Positions 12,865 to 23,928 of a stretch of 64,000 nucleotides of DNA are shown piece by piece. The stretch's first letter is position 1. Each line of letters starts with the position of its first letter. The DNA comes from Oreohelix idahoensis. Taxonomy: Eukaryota > Mollusca > Gastropoda > Stylommatophora > Oreohelicidae. The stretch spans positions 186,001-250,000 of the forward strand of contig JAMPIV010003442.1 of the NCBI GenBank assembly GCA_024509875.1, written 5' to 3'. Made by a program: the position numbers and the translations under genes. Below the pieces are notes generated by a model. That model did not search any database and was not told the origin of the DNA. It worked only from the letters and a program-made list of their open reading frames with translations.

Positions 12865-14063
12865 CAGTTTTTCATTTAAAAAGATTTCAAATATTTCAAA
12901 CCTACCACAATTCATGGAAATAATACACAGTGACGTTGAATGGCAATGAATATAGCACAACTCCGATCTGCCGATGTCCCAGGCTTTATTTTAGAAAAAA
13001 TATACACTGGTGCTCAACGCACTGTTTCTTAGTAGGTTTATTACAAGATGTGGCCCGGAACAGACGCCCTGAATTGAGTATATTCGCAGCTCTAACCAAT
13101 CATGCCATGTTTACCTACTTTTCAAAAAATATTACCCTTCTCACGTTTCCCCTGACAACGAAAGATAGTATTTATAGTCCGACTAATCGTGTTTAGCCTT
13201 ACATTTGTTGCGCTCCAATCAAATAGGAGTTAACATGGTAGGCTATTTCCGTAACGTAATGTTTTTTCAAACACGTTATAAAAAAATTTTATGAGCAGAA
13301 ATGATTTCATGCTGTCAGGCACCCCCCACTATTTTATTTTGGCTATAATTTGGTAATTCCTAGACTATTTGCGTAACGTTTTACATATTCTTTGCCAGCA
13401 AGTCCTAAGGAACCCAAATATACAAATTTAAAAGAGCTAAGTGGCTGCGTTCAAAATATGCAATTTCTTCTACCTCCTGTTTACTTCGAAGATGTGCTGT
13501 CTGGGTACTGTAATGTTTTCAAACGTAAACCAGTATAATGTCATATTTCCCAATAAGCGTTTTTCAGGATTTTAAAACCTAACTCTCGGATGGGTAGAGT
13601 TTTTCTGACACTGTTTATTTGAAAAAAAGTTAGTGCTGGCCTTACACGTGGGATTGGCGTTACTATTAATCGCGCGACGCGTGTTAGTATTGCCTGTGTC
13701 CCTGCTTTCTGCCTCTCCCTTTCGTTCTATCTTTAGTCCATCTGTCTTTTGTTTTTGGTAACATAGTGTAGAAAAAGACATGAATGGAATTTTAAATCTA
13801 GGTCAACTGCGTATCTCAAGGTTTTTCTTAGAATTGGAGTACACTTTTTAGTGTGTTTGGGAAACGCGTGTATACTGCAGAAGGCTTTACTATCAACGTG
13901 AAACGTTACAATTTGCAGACGCAGGAGAACACAAGGGGGATTTCGAGTACAGTCATTGTGACAGCACTGTTCTTTACCATTCTTCTTTCCTTTTATTAAA
14001 TTTATTTGTTAGGCTTTACATTTACGTTTTAATTTATATATGTGGATGTAGAATTTCACGACA

Positions 14064-14081
14064 AATCCTCCCCTCTTAAAA
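14064..14081 (-). promoter_or_regulatory. Polypurine tract of inner element
   Basis: Read on the minus strand, TTTTAAGAGGGGAGGATT directly abuts the 3' LTR start. This is the expected place and composition of the plus-strand primer. Confidence 0.75.
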
Positions 14082-14886
14082 CAGACGTTATACGTCAGTC
14101 TATAATTCTACATACACATAGAGAAATTTATGTCTATGCCTTGTGATTTCTTTGATTTTCATCGCACGGATGGCGGCTTAAAAAATGAGCATCAACGTTT
14201 CTCTAATTTTATTTTGCTCATGGATTAATGCAGGTGGGTCAAGTCAAAGTAAGCACTACTGACGAAGGTTGCTTCAGACCTCTGCAATCCAAGAATCCAT
14301 TTCAGATATGTTACTGTACAGCTGCAAGTGTTACGGCTTGTCTTACTACTGCTTAGCAATCAATATTCACCATTTTCTCTTCGCTGAGTCTGCTCAACGA
14401 CATGTCCCGAGAATATTAGATGTTTCTCAATTTGTACGTTATGAGGAGTTGATCTATATGGTGCTATCTGAGTTGTGGAGGGGATCCAATAATTTCCGGA
14501 TCAGCCTTAATAAACACTCGGACTATCCTCAATTCAAAAGGTAACAATGGAGACACTCTGCTCCTCCGAAATGTTCACAGCCAACAATTTGTCTGATCTC
14601 AGGCGGGATTGAATGTGGAAACACCCTTCTAATAATATATTTATAATGTTCTATAATGTGCCGCTCAAATGGAGGCTGTATTCACCAACTATAGTTTCGC
14701 CTACCGACAATCTGGAGAATTAAGATAATATGTGGGGAAATGAGTTTCTGCATCAGAAATCAATTCGCCCTTAGCATTGCTATAAGATGTGTGGGTTATC
14801 TCCATCCAGGGTCCGATCAATAATTTCCCTTGGACGGTGTGGGGTCGGGTGACTACCAATGTCACCAGTGCCCTTTTAATGCTAAG
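14082..14886 (-). other. 3' untranslated region of inner element
   Basis: About 800 bases between the Gag-protease stop codon (14887, minus strand) and the polypurine tract. This is where RT-RNase H would be expected in a Gmr1-like element. I see no RT motif in any frame; a 91-codon plus-strand ORF (14269-14544) is unrecognised. Confidence 0.6.
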
Positions 14887-17283
14887 TTAATAGCCATAGT
14901 GTGAAGCGCTGTGAGCATTTTCCGAATTGCTCACTCGTCCACTGCCCACTGTTCTTATGTTAACAATTTGTTTCGGTTTTAACTTAGGCGGATCATCTTC
15001 AATGTCAATGTCAGCCAGCTCCCTAAATGCGGCTTCAAACTGTTCCTGGGTTGACTGGTCTGAATTTCTATTTTCTCTGGATGCCTTTCTCAGAGTTGCG
15101 AATCTAAATATTTTTGGTGAACACTGTTGGGGGAAAGGTGGATACCTATCCTCTATGTCAACCTTATTATTGTTATTTTCCTTGTTAATGTTAGGCCCAT
15201 ATGTTTCAGAATGCTTGGCTGGCATCTGATTATGATTTTCCCAACTTGGGGACTGTACCTTGCTACATTTTTCACAGGCCCCCACAAATTGTGTAATATC
15301 AGCAGCCACTTGGGGCCAGTAGAATTTTTCTGATGTCCTTTGACGGGTAGTCCCATTTCTCTGGTGTCCACCGTCTGGTACAACATGTGATTTTGCCATC
15401 ACTTCTTCTCTGTAGGGAGTTGGGAGTACCAACTGTCCATATCCTTTGGGTCCTGCTCCCGCCTTCCTGTGGAGCAGTCCATCCCTCAAGTAAAATTGTC
15501 CTTTCTTAGGGTGTGCATGGCTGTTTAGCAATTTGTCAAAGCAAGGTTTTAATGATTTGTCCTTTGCCTGGGCCTTTCTCATCTGTTTATCAGAAAAGGT
15601 TAATGGGGGTTCCTCCTCCTTTCTACTAGGGGTCGACCTGACCTGAAGCGTGGCCATTACCACAGGTTTTACAGGGCTTCCTAGAAAAACATATTTACTT
15701 CCTAACACCAGCGGGTAATTAGGATCGTCACACACGGCTGCTCTAATCATTCCTTCCACGTACCTTGTCTCTACATTGATCTCGGCTACGGGAAGTGTCA
15801 TGGTGGATATTCCCTTTACGGCCCCTTGTATCTCCACTTTCTCTGTGGTATACTGTTCAGGGTGCACTAGGGTTGCACTCACAACTGAGTCATATTCTAA
15901 ACCTGAATCGTAAAGGCACCTAACCTTGGCCCCATTACATGTCACTTCTTCACAGATGGGGGGATGTTGAAGATTTATATGATTCTCTGTCAGTTTCTTC
16001 TTCCCCTTGTCCACTGTTATCATGCATGCCGCGTGATATGGAGGAACCTTCCTACCACATTCACTAGTATTATGATTATGCATCCTGCATATTTGACAAT
16101 ATTTTCCTTCCTGTCTGAAGGGTTTCCTGTTATCATATTTCCTTTCATTGAATTGTGGGGTTTTATTTTTATAGTCATTTCGTGGCCTATCAAACTGGTG
16201 CTTACCTTTGTTTTGATCTTTATGATCAAATTCATTAAAGTTTTGTGGTGCCTGATAATTGTCTACCTGCCTCTTCTTATTACCTGTTACTTCTGACTGA
16301 GCTGCTTGATACCTTTCAGCAACATTTAGCAACTCACCCAGCCTCTCTGCACCTTGTTCCATGAGAAACTTTCTCAGGTCTGGAGCCATGGACTCTCTTA
16401 ATTGTTCTATAAGGACCATTTCCTTAAGATCTTGGGTTTTCCCCAGAGAAGTCCATTTCTCCAAGTATGTCTCTAACCGTGCAGAGAACTGGTGATAGGT
16501 TTCACCTGACAGTAGTTTAGCATTCCTAAATTTTTTCCTATAAAATTCTGCGTTCTTTTCATATCTTAACAAAAGAGCCTGCTTTAGCATGTCATAATTT
16601 TCCTGATCACCTCTGCTCATTTTAGCAAAAACTTCATAAGCTGCCCCACGAAGTCCCTGAGATAACTTTAAGCTCCACCTTTCTCTCTCTAACCCATATG
16701 TGGTAGCTAATAGTTCATATCTATTTAGATAGCTCTCAATATCATCGTCTTTCTCAACAAAGTGATCTAAATGAAAATTCATAGCTGAGGTTGAGGCTCC
16801 CTGGCTAGCAGTGGCATCAGAGGCAAAGGGACTGGCACCATTTTCAGGAGCATGGCCTTGAAACTCAAACTCCCTTAGTCGTAACTCATGTTCCCTTTGT
16901 AATCTCTTCTCCTCCTTTTCTGCTTCCCTCTCTGCAGCTAATCGCTTGTCTTCCCTTTCTGCAGCTAATTTCTTCTCTTCTCTTTCTGCAGCTAATTTCT
17001 TCTCTTCTCTTTCTGCAGCTAATTTCTTCTCTTCCCTTTCTGCTTCCAATGCTTTAGCCTCTTTGTCAGCCTCAATCTGCAACCTCTTAGCCTCAGCCTC
17101 AATCTGCAACCTCTTAGTCTCAGCCTCTAATTTTCTTTCGGCCTCTTTTTCTAATCTTCTTTCTTCCCGTTCAATATATTTGTCACATTCAGCAGTGACA
17201 TAAGAAATCATAATTTGCCCGTCCATTCCTAACTCTTTCGCAGTCTGTACAGCAGCAGATCGAAATTTTGACAGGTCGGCCAT
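14887..17283 (-). CDS. Gag-protease polyprotein of inner LTR element
   Basis: Open frame of 798 codons starting at the ATG at 17283. Residues about 40-160 are a charged coiled coil with near-identical nine-residue repeats (E-R-E-E-K-K-L-A-A). Residues about 190-330 are SCAN/capsid-like (L-E-R-E-R-W-S-L-K-L-S-Q; E-T-Y-H-Q-F-S-A-R-L). A zinc knuckle C-x2-C-x4-H-x4-C sits near residue 395. A protease motif D-S-G (Y-D-S-G-L) is near 457. A lead-in plus HHCC-type integrase zinc-binding region (ending C-E-K-C) spans about 590-680. After that the integrase catalytic core is missing and the tail is an unrelated acidic stretch ending at the stop. No stops or frameshifts interrupt the frame. Known role of such proteins: particle assembly and maturation. 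Inference: the element depends on RT and integrase made elsewhere. Confidence 0.9.
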   Translation of the reverse strand: MADLSKFRSAAVQTAKELGMDGQIMISYVTAECDKYIEREERRLEKEAERKLEAETKRLQIEAEAKRLQIEADKEAKALEAEREEKKLAAEREEKKLAAEREEKKLAAEREDKRLAAEREAEKEEKRLQREHELRLREFEFQGHAPENGASPFASDATASQGASTSAMNFHLDHFVEKDDDIESYLNRYELLATTYGLERERWSLKLSQGLRGAAYEVFAKMSRGDQENYDMLKQALLLRYEKNAEFYRKKFRNAKLLSGETYHQFSARLETYLEKWTSLGKTQDLKEMVLIEQLRESMAPDLRKFLMEQGAERLGELLNVAERYQAAQSEVTGNKKRQVDNYQAPQNFNEFDHKDQNKGKHQFDRPRNDYKNKTPQFNERKYDNRKPFRQEGKYCQICRMHNHNTSECGRKVPPYHAACMITVDKGKKKLTENHINLQHPPICEEVTCNGAKVRCLYDSGLEYDSVVSATLVHPEQYTTEKVEIQGAVKGISTMTLPVAEINVETRYVEGMIRAAVCDDPNYPLVLGSKYVFLGSPVKPVVMATLQVRSTPSRKEEEPPLTFSDKQMRKAQAKDKSLKPCFDKLLNSHAHPKKGQFYLRDGLLHRKAGAGPKGYGQLVLPTPYREEVMAKSHVVPDGGHQRNGTTRQRTSEKFYWPQVAADITQFVGACEKCSKVQSPSWENHNQMPAKHSETYGPNINKENNNNKVDIEDRYPPFPQQCSPKIFRFATLRKASRENRNSDQSTQEQFEAAFRELADIDIEDDPPKLKPKQIVNIRTVGSGRVSNSENAHSASHYGY

Positions 17284-17462
17284 TGTCTAACAGATAAATG
17301 TCTAAAATATTTAACTAAACAATTTTATCTATGACTAATTAACTCAGGACAACACAGGCACTGTGAGCTCAACCTTATTTATTTTCACCCAAGGATACTT
17401 TTTAATTCTTATTATTCCCTGAAGTGAATTACCCCCAATATTTTTAATAGGGAAAGATTCAA

Positions 17463-17486
17463 AATCCCGAGAGCGAGACCCCAATA
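17463..17486 (-). promoter_or_regulatory. Candidate primer-binding site of inner element
   Basis: On the minus strand, just inside the 5' LTR (which ends at 17489), TGGGGTCTCGCTCTCGGGAT begins with TGG and complements a tRNA-3'-end-like sequence. It extends towards a T-arm-like TTCAAAATCCCG word shared with the outer element's site. The tRNA is not identified. Confidence 0.5.
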
Positions 17487-17488
17487 TA

Positions 17489-19698
17489 TGTGGTAAAGTG
17501 GGATGTTATAAATATTTATAGGGGACTTAGTGTACTGACTGAGATCAGCTGTGAAGGTATCTATATCTACTCTATGAGAATATCTTAAATGAGTCACTGA
17601 TAACTTTTCAAATATCAATATGTATTCAGTGCTGTCATTAATGTATATGTGTCCTGATTCAAATACAAAGTGAACCAGGAATCACAATCAATTTTAATTA
17701 CAAGTTATATGTACAGAATTGATCAATATGAATCTTGTAGTGACATATTTTATTAATAGTATCCTATGTGTGCCAGTTGTGTAGTGGTAATATGAGGTAA
17801 TACTGGTTTTGTTTTTTTAAGCTATGTTGGCATTAGTCATCATGACTTCAATAGTTTGTTTCTGTTGGAACTAGTATTGGAGATGTTCTCAGTTCCTGGC
17901 ATTAAAACAATTAATTTCCCCTCTTAATTTTATTTTACAATGTCAGTTTAAGCTGGGGGTACATAATGTTGAGCTCCGCTGTCCACAAATTCTTAACTTT
18001 CGTGATGACTGCAGGAAAAGACTCCTCTGCTCGATTACTTCAATGAGTTCTGGAGCCACCTCACTGTTTGCTATATGGACCCAGGAGTATGCTGTCCGCC
18101 TCTGGATTCAGCAAAGCTCTGACCAGGTGCTGCTCAATAACTTTAAGACCACGGTCCCTGAAACAAGAAGGTTGTACCTCCTACTTCAGAACTAATTTAT
18201 ACTCTATTTCTACACTGAGCACAATACATAACAAACACTGAGTTCAGAGCGTTAGGCCAACTGTCAGCTTCATCTGAAATACTTTACACCAGTATATTCC
18301 TCCTTAATGGTTACTACCCCTCTGCAATTCCAGCATTATTTCTTTCTAGTCAATACTCTAGGTGTCAGTGTACTGCTTGGCAATTCCATGTAGTTTTATT
18401 TTCCTCCGACACCTTCTGTTCAGGCTGGAGCACTATAGGCTTTACTTCATGTTCGCTACTGAACCACACATATATACAGACATAATTATCAATTTACATT
18501 CAATTTTCATTTAAAAAGATTTCAAATATTTCAAACCTACCACAATTCAATGAAATAATACACAGTGATGTTGAATGGCAATGAATATAGCACAACTCCG
18601 ATCTGCCGATGTCCCAGGCTTTATTTTAGAAAAAATATACACTGGTGCTCAACGCACTGTTTCTTAGTAGGTTTATTACAAGATGTGGCCCGGAACAGAC
18701 GCCCTGAATTGAGTATATTCGCAGCTCTAACCAATCATGCCATGTTTACCTACTTTTCAAAAAATATTACCCTTCTCACGTTTCCCCTGACAACGAAAGA
18801 TAGTATTTATAGTCCGACTAATCGTGTTTAGCCTTACATTTGTTGCGCTCCAATCAAATAGGAGTTAACATGGTAGGCTATTTCCGTAACGTAATGTTTT
18901 TTTCAAACACGTTATAAAAACATTTTATGAGCAGAAATGATTTCATGCTGTCAGGCACCCCCACTATTTTATTTTGGCTATAATTTGGTAATTCCTAGAC
19001 TATTTGCGTAACGTTTTACATATTTTTTGCCAGCAAGTCCTAAGGAACCCAAATATACAAATTTAAAAGAGCTAAGTGGCTGCGTTCAAAATATGCAATT
19101 TCTTCTACCTCCTGTTTACTTCGAAGATGTGCTGTCTGGGTACTGTAATGTTTTCAAACGTAAACCAGTATAATGTCATATTTCCCAATAAGCGTTTTTC
19201 AGGATTTTAAAACCTAACTCTCGGATGGGTAGTGTTTTTCTGACACTGTTTATTTGAAAAAAAGTTAGTGCTGGCCTTACACGTGGGATTGGCGTTACTA
19301 TTAATCGCGCGACGCGTGTTAGTATTGCCTGTGTCCCTGCTTTCTGCCTCTCCCTTTCGTTCTATCTTTAGTCCATCTGTCTTTTGTTTTTGGTAACATA
19401 GTGTAGAAAAAGACATGAATGGAATTTTAAATCTAGGTCAACTGCGTATCTCAAGGTTTTTCTTAGAATTGGAGTACACTTTTTAGTGTGTTTGGGAAAC
19501 GCGTGTATACTGCAGAAGACTTTACTATCAACGTGAAACGTTACAATTTGCAGACGCAGGAGAACACAAGGGGGATTTCGAGTACAGTCATTGTGACAGC
19601 ACTGTTCTTTACCATTCTTCTTTCCTTTTATTAAATTTATTTGTTAGGCTTTACATTTACGTTTTAATTTATATATGTGGATGCAGAATTTCACGACA
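17489..19698 (-). repeat. 5' LTR of inner element
   Basis: 2210 bp, plus-strand ends TG...CA. It is the clean copy: no LINE-B or SINE insertion, and it lacks the roughly 205-bp block found at 10718-10922. It should contain the promoter for the minus-strand transcript, but no TATA box can be assigned with confidence. Confidence 0.9.
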
Positions 19699-19703
19699 CC
19701 AAG

Positions 19704-21049
19704 GTTACAACCAGCTCCTAGTACCGAAACAGTACAGAAGCCAAATCCTAGAAATGGGGCATTCTCTTCCCTTCAGCGGACATATGGGACAGAACGCCAC
19801 AAACCAACGGATAACCACTCATTATTGGTGGCCAGGAGTAAATACTGATATTATCAGGTATGTCAAATCCTGTGCCCTGTGCCAACGTGTACCACCCAAG
19901 CAACGGACACCCCCAGTCTCTTTGAGTGAAATGCCAATAGTGGGAACCCCATTCGAACGGGTTGTGATCGACATTTTAGGACCCTTAGAAAGGACTGAAA
20001 GAAGGAACAGGTTTATCCTGACCTTAGTCGACACATGCACTTTATGGGCAGAAGCTATACCGCTAACATGCGCAGATGCCAAGCATGTCACAGAAGCCCT
20101 CGTGCAGATTTTCACTCGGTTGGGATTTCCTCAGCAAGTGTTGAAGGATAACGGATCCCCATATCGAAACCTGTTGATGGATGAGATCGTGAAGATCTTG
20201 ACCCAACCCATCTACACAAAGCCATATACTCCGGCCGGAAATGGGGTCGTGGAACGTGTTAACGGAAACCTCAACACAATGTTAAGTAAACTGGCACAAG
20301 TGAAACCTGACGATTGGGATCTTTGTATTCCTGCAGCTTTATTTGGCTACAGAGAATCTCCTCATACGTCCACAGGATTTCCGCCAGCCACGCTTTTATT
20401 CGGCAGACCTATTAAGGGGCCGCTCGAAGCCTTACGTTGGTCGCTGACAGACCAGAAGGCTGATGGGACAGTTGTCTCAGCAAGTAAATATGTATCGGAT
20501 TTAAAGGGAAGGTTGAAACTAGGATGGGACCTAGCAACGACCAACTTTAAGCGAGCACGCACAAAGCACGCTAACCGATACAGGAAAGTCACGAAAGAAA
20601 GAGAATTGGAAGCAGGAGAGAAAGTTTTGGTGTTACTCCCTACCGGAAACAACCAACTGAGGATCGGATGGCAAGGGCCGTTTACCGTTTTGAAAAAGAT
20701 TTCTAAGGCTAACTACCAGATCTCTATTCAAGGAAAGGAGAAGGTTTTCCATTTAAATCTGTTAAAGAAATTCTTGGAAAGACCGGTGCCAACCTCCGAC
20801 CATTTAATGACGATCGCCAAAACTGACGAAGATGACGATTGTGGCAGGGAAATTCCACTGCACATACACGAAATCTTTAAAAAATGTCAAAAGCGGCGAC
20901 GCTCTTTCAAGCGCGCATGGGAGACATTCCAGAGAAAGGAAACTTTGGGAGTAGACTTGAGTAGGAATTGGAGAGAGATGGAGGGGGGAGATGAGAGGGA
21001 AGAGGACAGACACCCTGAAGCTACGGATATAGGAAACTTATTTCCATAA
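19704..21049 (+). CDS. Integrase of outer LTR element
   Basis: An open frame of 431 codons from the ATG at 19754; homology starts earlier, at the inner element junction (19704), and joins the sequence ending at 10637. The N-terminal zinc-binding domain has H-x-H spacing (G-H-S...G-H-M-G) and C-A-L-C, with Y-W-W-P-G. The catalytic core shows D (V-V-I-D-I-L-G-P), D (L-K-D-N-G-S-P-Y) and E (N-G-V-V-E-R-V-N), so all three acidic residues are present. A C-terminal domain contains L-R-I-G-W-Q-G-P-F and F-H-L-N-L-L-K, typical of Gypsy integrases, and the end is basic and acidic. Role: joins element DNA to chromosome. It stays open although the Gag of the same element is broken. No RT follows. Confidence 0.9.
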
Positions 21050-21076
21050 CGTAGACATGGAGTGCTTCCATATCTT

Positions 21077-21096
21077 AAAGGGGGAAGGGAAGGAGA
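21077..21096 (+). promoter_or_regulatory. Polypurine tract of outer element
   Basis: AAAGGGGGAAGGGAAGGAGA lies a few bases before the right LTR (21102). The integrase stop is only about 30 bases upstream, which leaves no room for RT. Confidence 0.8.
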
Positions 21097-21101
21097 CGTT
21101 C

Positions 21102-23923
21102 TGTCACAGAGAGTTTTATGATCAATAAATTTTCTATATTCTCTTCTTTTTCTCCCCGTGTCCTCTATTTTATTATCGCTCTTTATCCTTTTCCTGTATT
21201 TTTCGCATTCGTTGGTTTGCGAAAAATATTTTCTTTCCCATTCTCACTTTACCGTTTTTCTTTCTCATACTGATACGCATTCTATTACGTGGATGTCAGG
21301 CTCTGGAGGTTATTGCATTGTAGACGTAAAACTGTGGATATTCATCTATCTCAGACATAGGGCCGACATATCGTCTGCATTTTCACCTGTCACAACGTAG
21401 TTTCATCGGCTGAGTGCTCAGGTGAGGTGTGAAACCCGACATCTGCACGGCGCAGAATGAGACATTTGTCTGGTACTTTCCTCTGTCACGGCACTCTGGG
21501 CCAGTTTCGTTAGCAGTGAGGTGTCTAAGACGCGTTTGGCATGTTATGTCCAGCGTCTAAGGTACGTAGGTGTTAAGGAAAGGGGAGGCTATTGCGTGGT
21601 TTTGGAAATAGCGCACATCTTTGTCCGTTTCACAGATATAACTAGAGTTGGAAACCTGACTTCACGCACTCAGTAACTTCGCAGTTAGACTTGAACAACC
21701 TACGTTCGAGCCCTAAGAATCTCTGTTATAGAAGCAATTAGTTGGTCGAATTGAATGTTCGATTTCTAAGTATCTCTGTTGACGATAGAAGGCATTAGTT
21801 GGTCGAAGTGGTTTTAGTTCTTAGTAGTTCTGTGTTGAGGTAAATATATTATATCTAGTATTTTGTGAAGTGTTTAAAGTGTTAAATCGCCTATTTCATT
21901 TTCACTAATTCTTTTGTGCAGAGAGAATTAAAATATAGTCTGTATTATTTTCTAGTGACGTGTTTCAGTGGAAAGCAGAATAAATTATATTTCTAGCTTA
22001 AAATCACGCAGCTATAAATGAATTTGATTTTACTGCTAAAATAATCAGACGGGAATATATTTTAAAATTAACTTATAACTGAAATGCTACATCAGTGAGT
22101 ATTGACGGGATACGTATGTATTCCTAATTCATGGTGATTGATTTTATGTATATAACTTGTTTCACGGGAAGTTTTAAATGATAAGTCAAGCTGTACGCTT
22201 GCAGTTTAAAATGTAAGTTGTAACAAGTACATAGTATGTATAATTATTTTATATGTGTTTTTTTTTCCTTTATTCAGTGAATAGTGGGGTGACCCAAACT
22301 TTGCCAGCGTTAAGTACAGAGTAAATATCTGTGTAGAACAAAAACATTCTTTCCTTAAAGACTTGGTCTATAACCTTTACAAGAACTTTAAAGATTTTTA
22401 AAGAAGTAACAGGCCCATCGAGCTTGATTTGATTCTTCCAGAGAATAAAACCGCAAGTACCTTTTAGCCCTTGCGGCAAGTAACATATTAACTCCAGTAA
22501 CACTCCGACACTGTTGACTAGTGGTGTGGTAACCAAATAAAGTCCTAACCTGAAAGAAGACACCAATCTGACCTTCCTCATTTCTAGAAACCTAAGCTAT
22601 TGACACTGTCTTCTTCTTCCATCCTTAGCCGCCAACCGGCAAAGCAGTATGTGGCCAGTACGCCTAGTGGCGTCTTAGGGCAACAACAAATTGATCAATC
22701 TATCGCTGTTTCCACCACGCCTAGTGGCGTCTTTGTGGAACAAAAACAGACCAAACAATCTATTGCTGTTTCCGTAATCAGATTGGTTGGCAAGCAGGTG
22801 ATCAGCCCACTGTGCGAAGTTTTTACGGGATGGGGTAAACAGCCCCATGCCCAAACCCCCCTTAGTCGCTTTTTACGACATGCGTGGTAGGGTGCAGTGT
22901 TACTATTCTTTGCTCCCCTTTCGGGCCCCGGCAACACACGGGTGATTGACACTGTGCTCATTGTTAATGTTCATGCCTAGACAATTTTAATGTGACCTAA
23001 ACAGACATCCGAAAAATAAGAACACCCAAGGAATCGTTCCCTGAAGCAGAGAATTCAACCCGTCTTTTTGGAACTGGAGATTTCTTGGTCAAAGACTGCC
23101 ATTGACGATTCTGTATGTGAATGTCCTAAAAATTATGTTTCCAGATGCTGTTAACAAAGCTGTAAGTATGCAAGAGAGCACGTGGCCACGGCTGAGTAAA
23201 TAGAGTGAATGCAGGTCTGTGTGTTTCTTTATAGTTGTAATTTGGCACCCATTTTACTGTCTTAACTTTCTTTATGCAAGTATTGCTAACCATATTTTCC
23301 CTTAGAATAGATCAGAGATATCAAGTCTGTCCATACCTTAAAAGGGGGAAATATTAGACCAAATCATATGTATCCGTGACTCTTTGGGCTATCATCTTTC
23401 TCCTAACGGGACTGTGGGCTAAAACATCGAGGGAAGATCATACCAGTGGGTCTATATCTTTTTTTGTAGCAATTTATTGACTTGATGCTTATTTATATAT
23501 ATATTTGATGCAAATTTTGGATGTTGTGGTGGTGGAAGTTTATATTGATAATTAAACTGCCCTTAAACTTAATCAGCGTGTTGGTCAGCTCATTCTAGAA
23601 TATCGATATAATCATTTGTTATAATTATCCCACGTCTGTACGTCTAACTGTCGTCTTGTATGTGCGTGCACGTGAGTGGATAGAACTATATATGTAATAT
23701 ATATATATGTGTGTTTAGACTGTCTGACTCCTCTAAATCTGTCGTAGAAGATAGGTGAAAGAGATACGATTTCTCGATTTCAGAGACAGCCTCTATCACA
23801 GTCTACCATCTCACTCGTGGAAATCTATTGCTATTACTATCTCTCACTGTGACTATCACTTATTCAAACCTAATCAGAAGGGACCAACCCAAGTCTTAAT
23901 TCTCCTATCAAAAATCTACGACA
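21102..23923 (+). repeat. Right LTR of outer element
   Basis: Begins TGTCACAG and ends CTACGACA. It contains two blocks absent from the left LTR. One of about 170 bp lies at 22097-22265. One of about 650 bp (22370-23022) includes a minus-strand copy of repeat R2 (about 22600-22815; motif ACGCCTAGTGGCGT twice) and the block GACATGCGTGGTAGGGTGCA near 22878. Whether these are insertions here or deletions in the left LTR cannot be decided from the window. Confidence 0.85.
22600..22930 (-). repeat. Repeat R2 copy inside right LTR, plus recurring block
   Basis: Reverse complement of the unit tandemly duplicated at 40506-40950: shared landmarks are CTTAGCCGCCAACCGGCAAAGCAG, ACGCCTAGTGGCGTC (twice) and the GGTGATCAG-like end, here in order. 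It is followed by 'CCCCTTAGTCGCTTTTTACGACATGC...TTACTATTC', related to blocks at 4.3 and 59.3 kb. Class unknown. Confidence 0.6.
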
Positions 23924-23928
23924 CTGGT

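Larger units (their letters stand above)
10638..14063 (-). repeat. 3' LTR of inner element, with two insertions
   Basis: Same sequence as 17489-19698 plus three extra blocks: about 205 bp at 10718-10922 (possibly deleted from the other LTR), a LINE-B fragment (11831-12532) and a SINE (12572-12864). The latter two have target duplications and the other LTR shows the empty sites. Small ORFs shared by both LTRs (for example 12930-13196 and 18565-18831) are conserved only because the LTRs are near identical. Confidence 0.9.
10638..19698 (-). mobile_element. Inner SCAN-Gag LTR retrotransposon, RT-less
   Basis: Complete element on the minus strand. On the plus strand its LTRs both begin TGTGGTAAAG and end TTCACGACA (10638-14063 and 17489-19698). 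It is flanked by a perfect 5-bp duplication CCAAG (10633-10637 and 19699-19703). It carries one long ORF (Gag, zinc knuckle, protease, integrase zinc-binding region). Neither an integrase catalytic core nor RT or RNase H is seen. By eye the two LTRs differ at only about 15-20 positions over about 2.2 kb aligned, apart from insertions, so integration is recent. It lies inside the outer element between protease and integrase. Confidence 0.9.

Noticed and set aside
12930..13196. Conserved small ORF also at 18565-18831
   Set aside because: Identity is explained by the two LTRs being near-identical copies; there is no independent sign of coding.
14887..17283. Host SCAN-domain gene
   Set aside because: It lies between LTRs with polypurine tract and primer site, and also encodes a zinc knuckle and protease.
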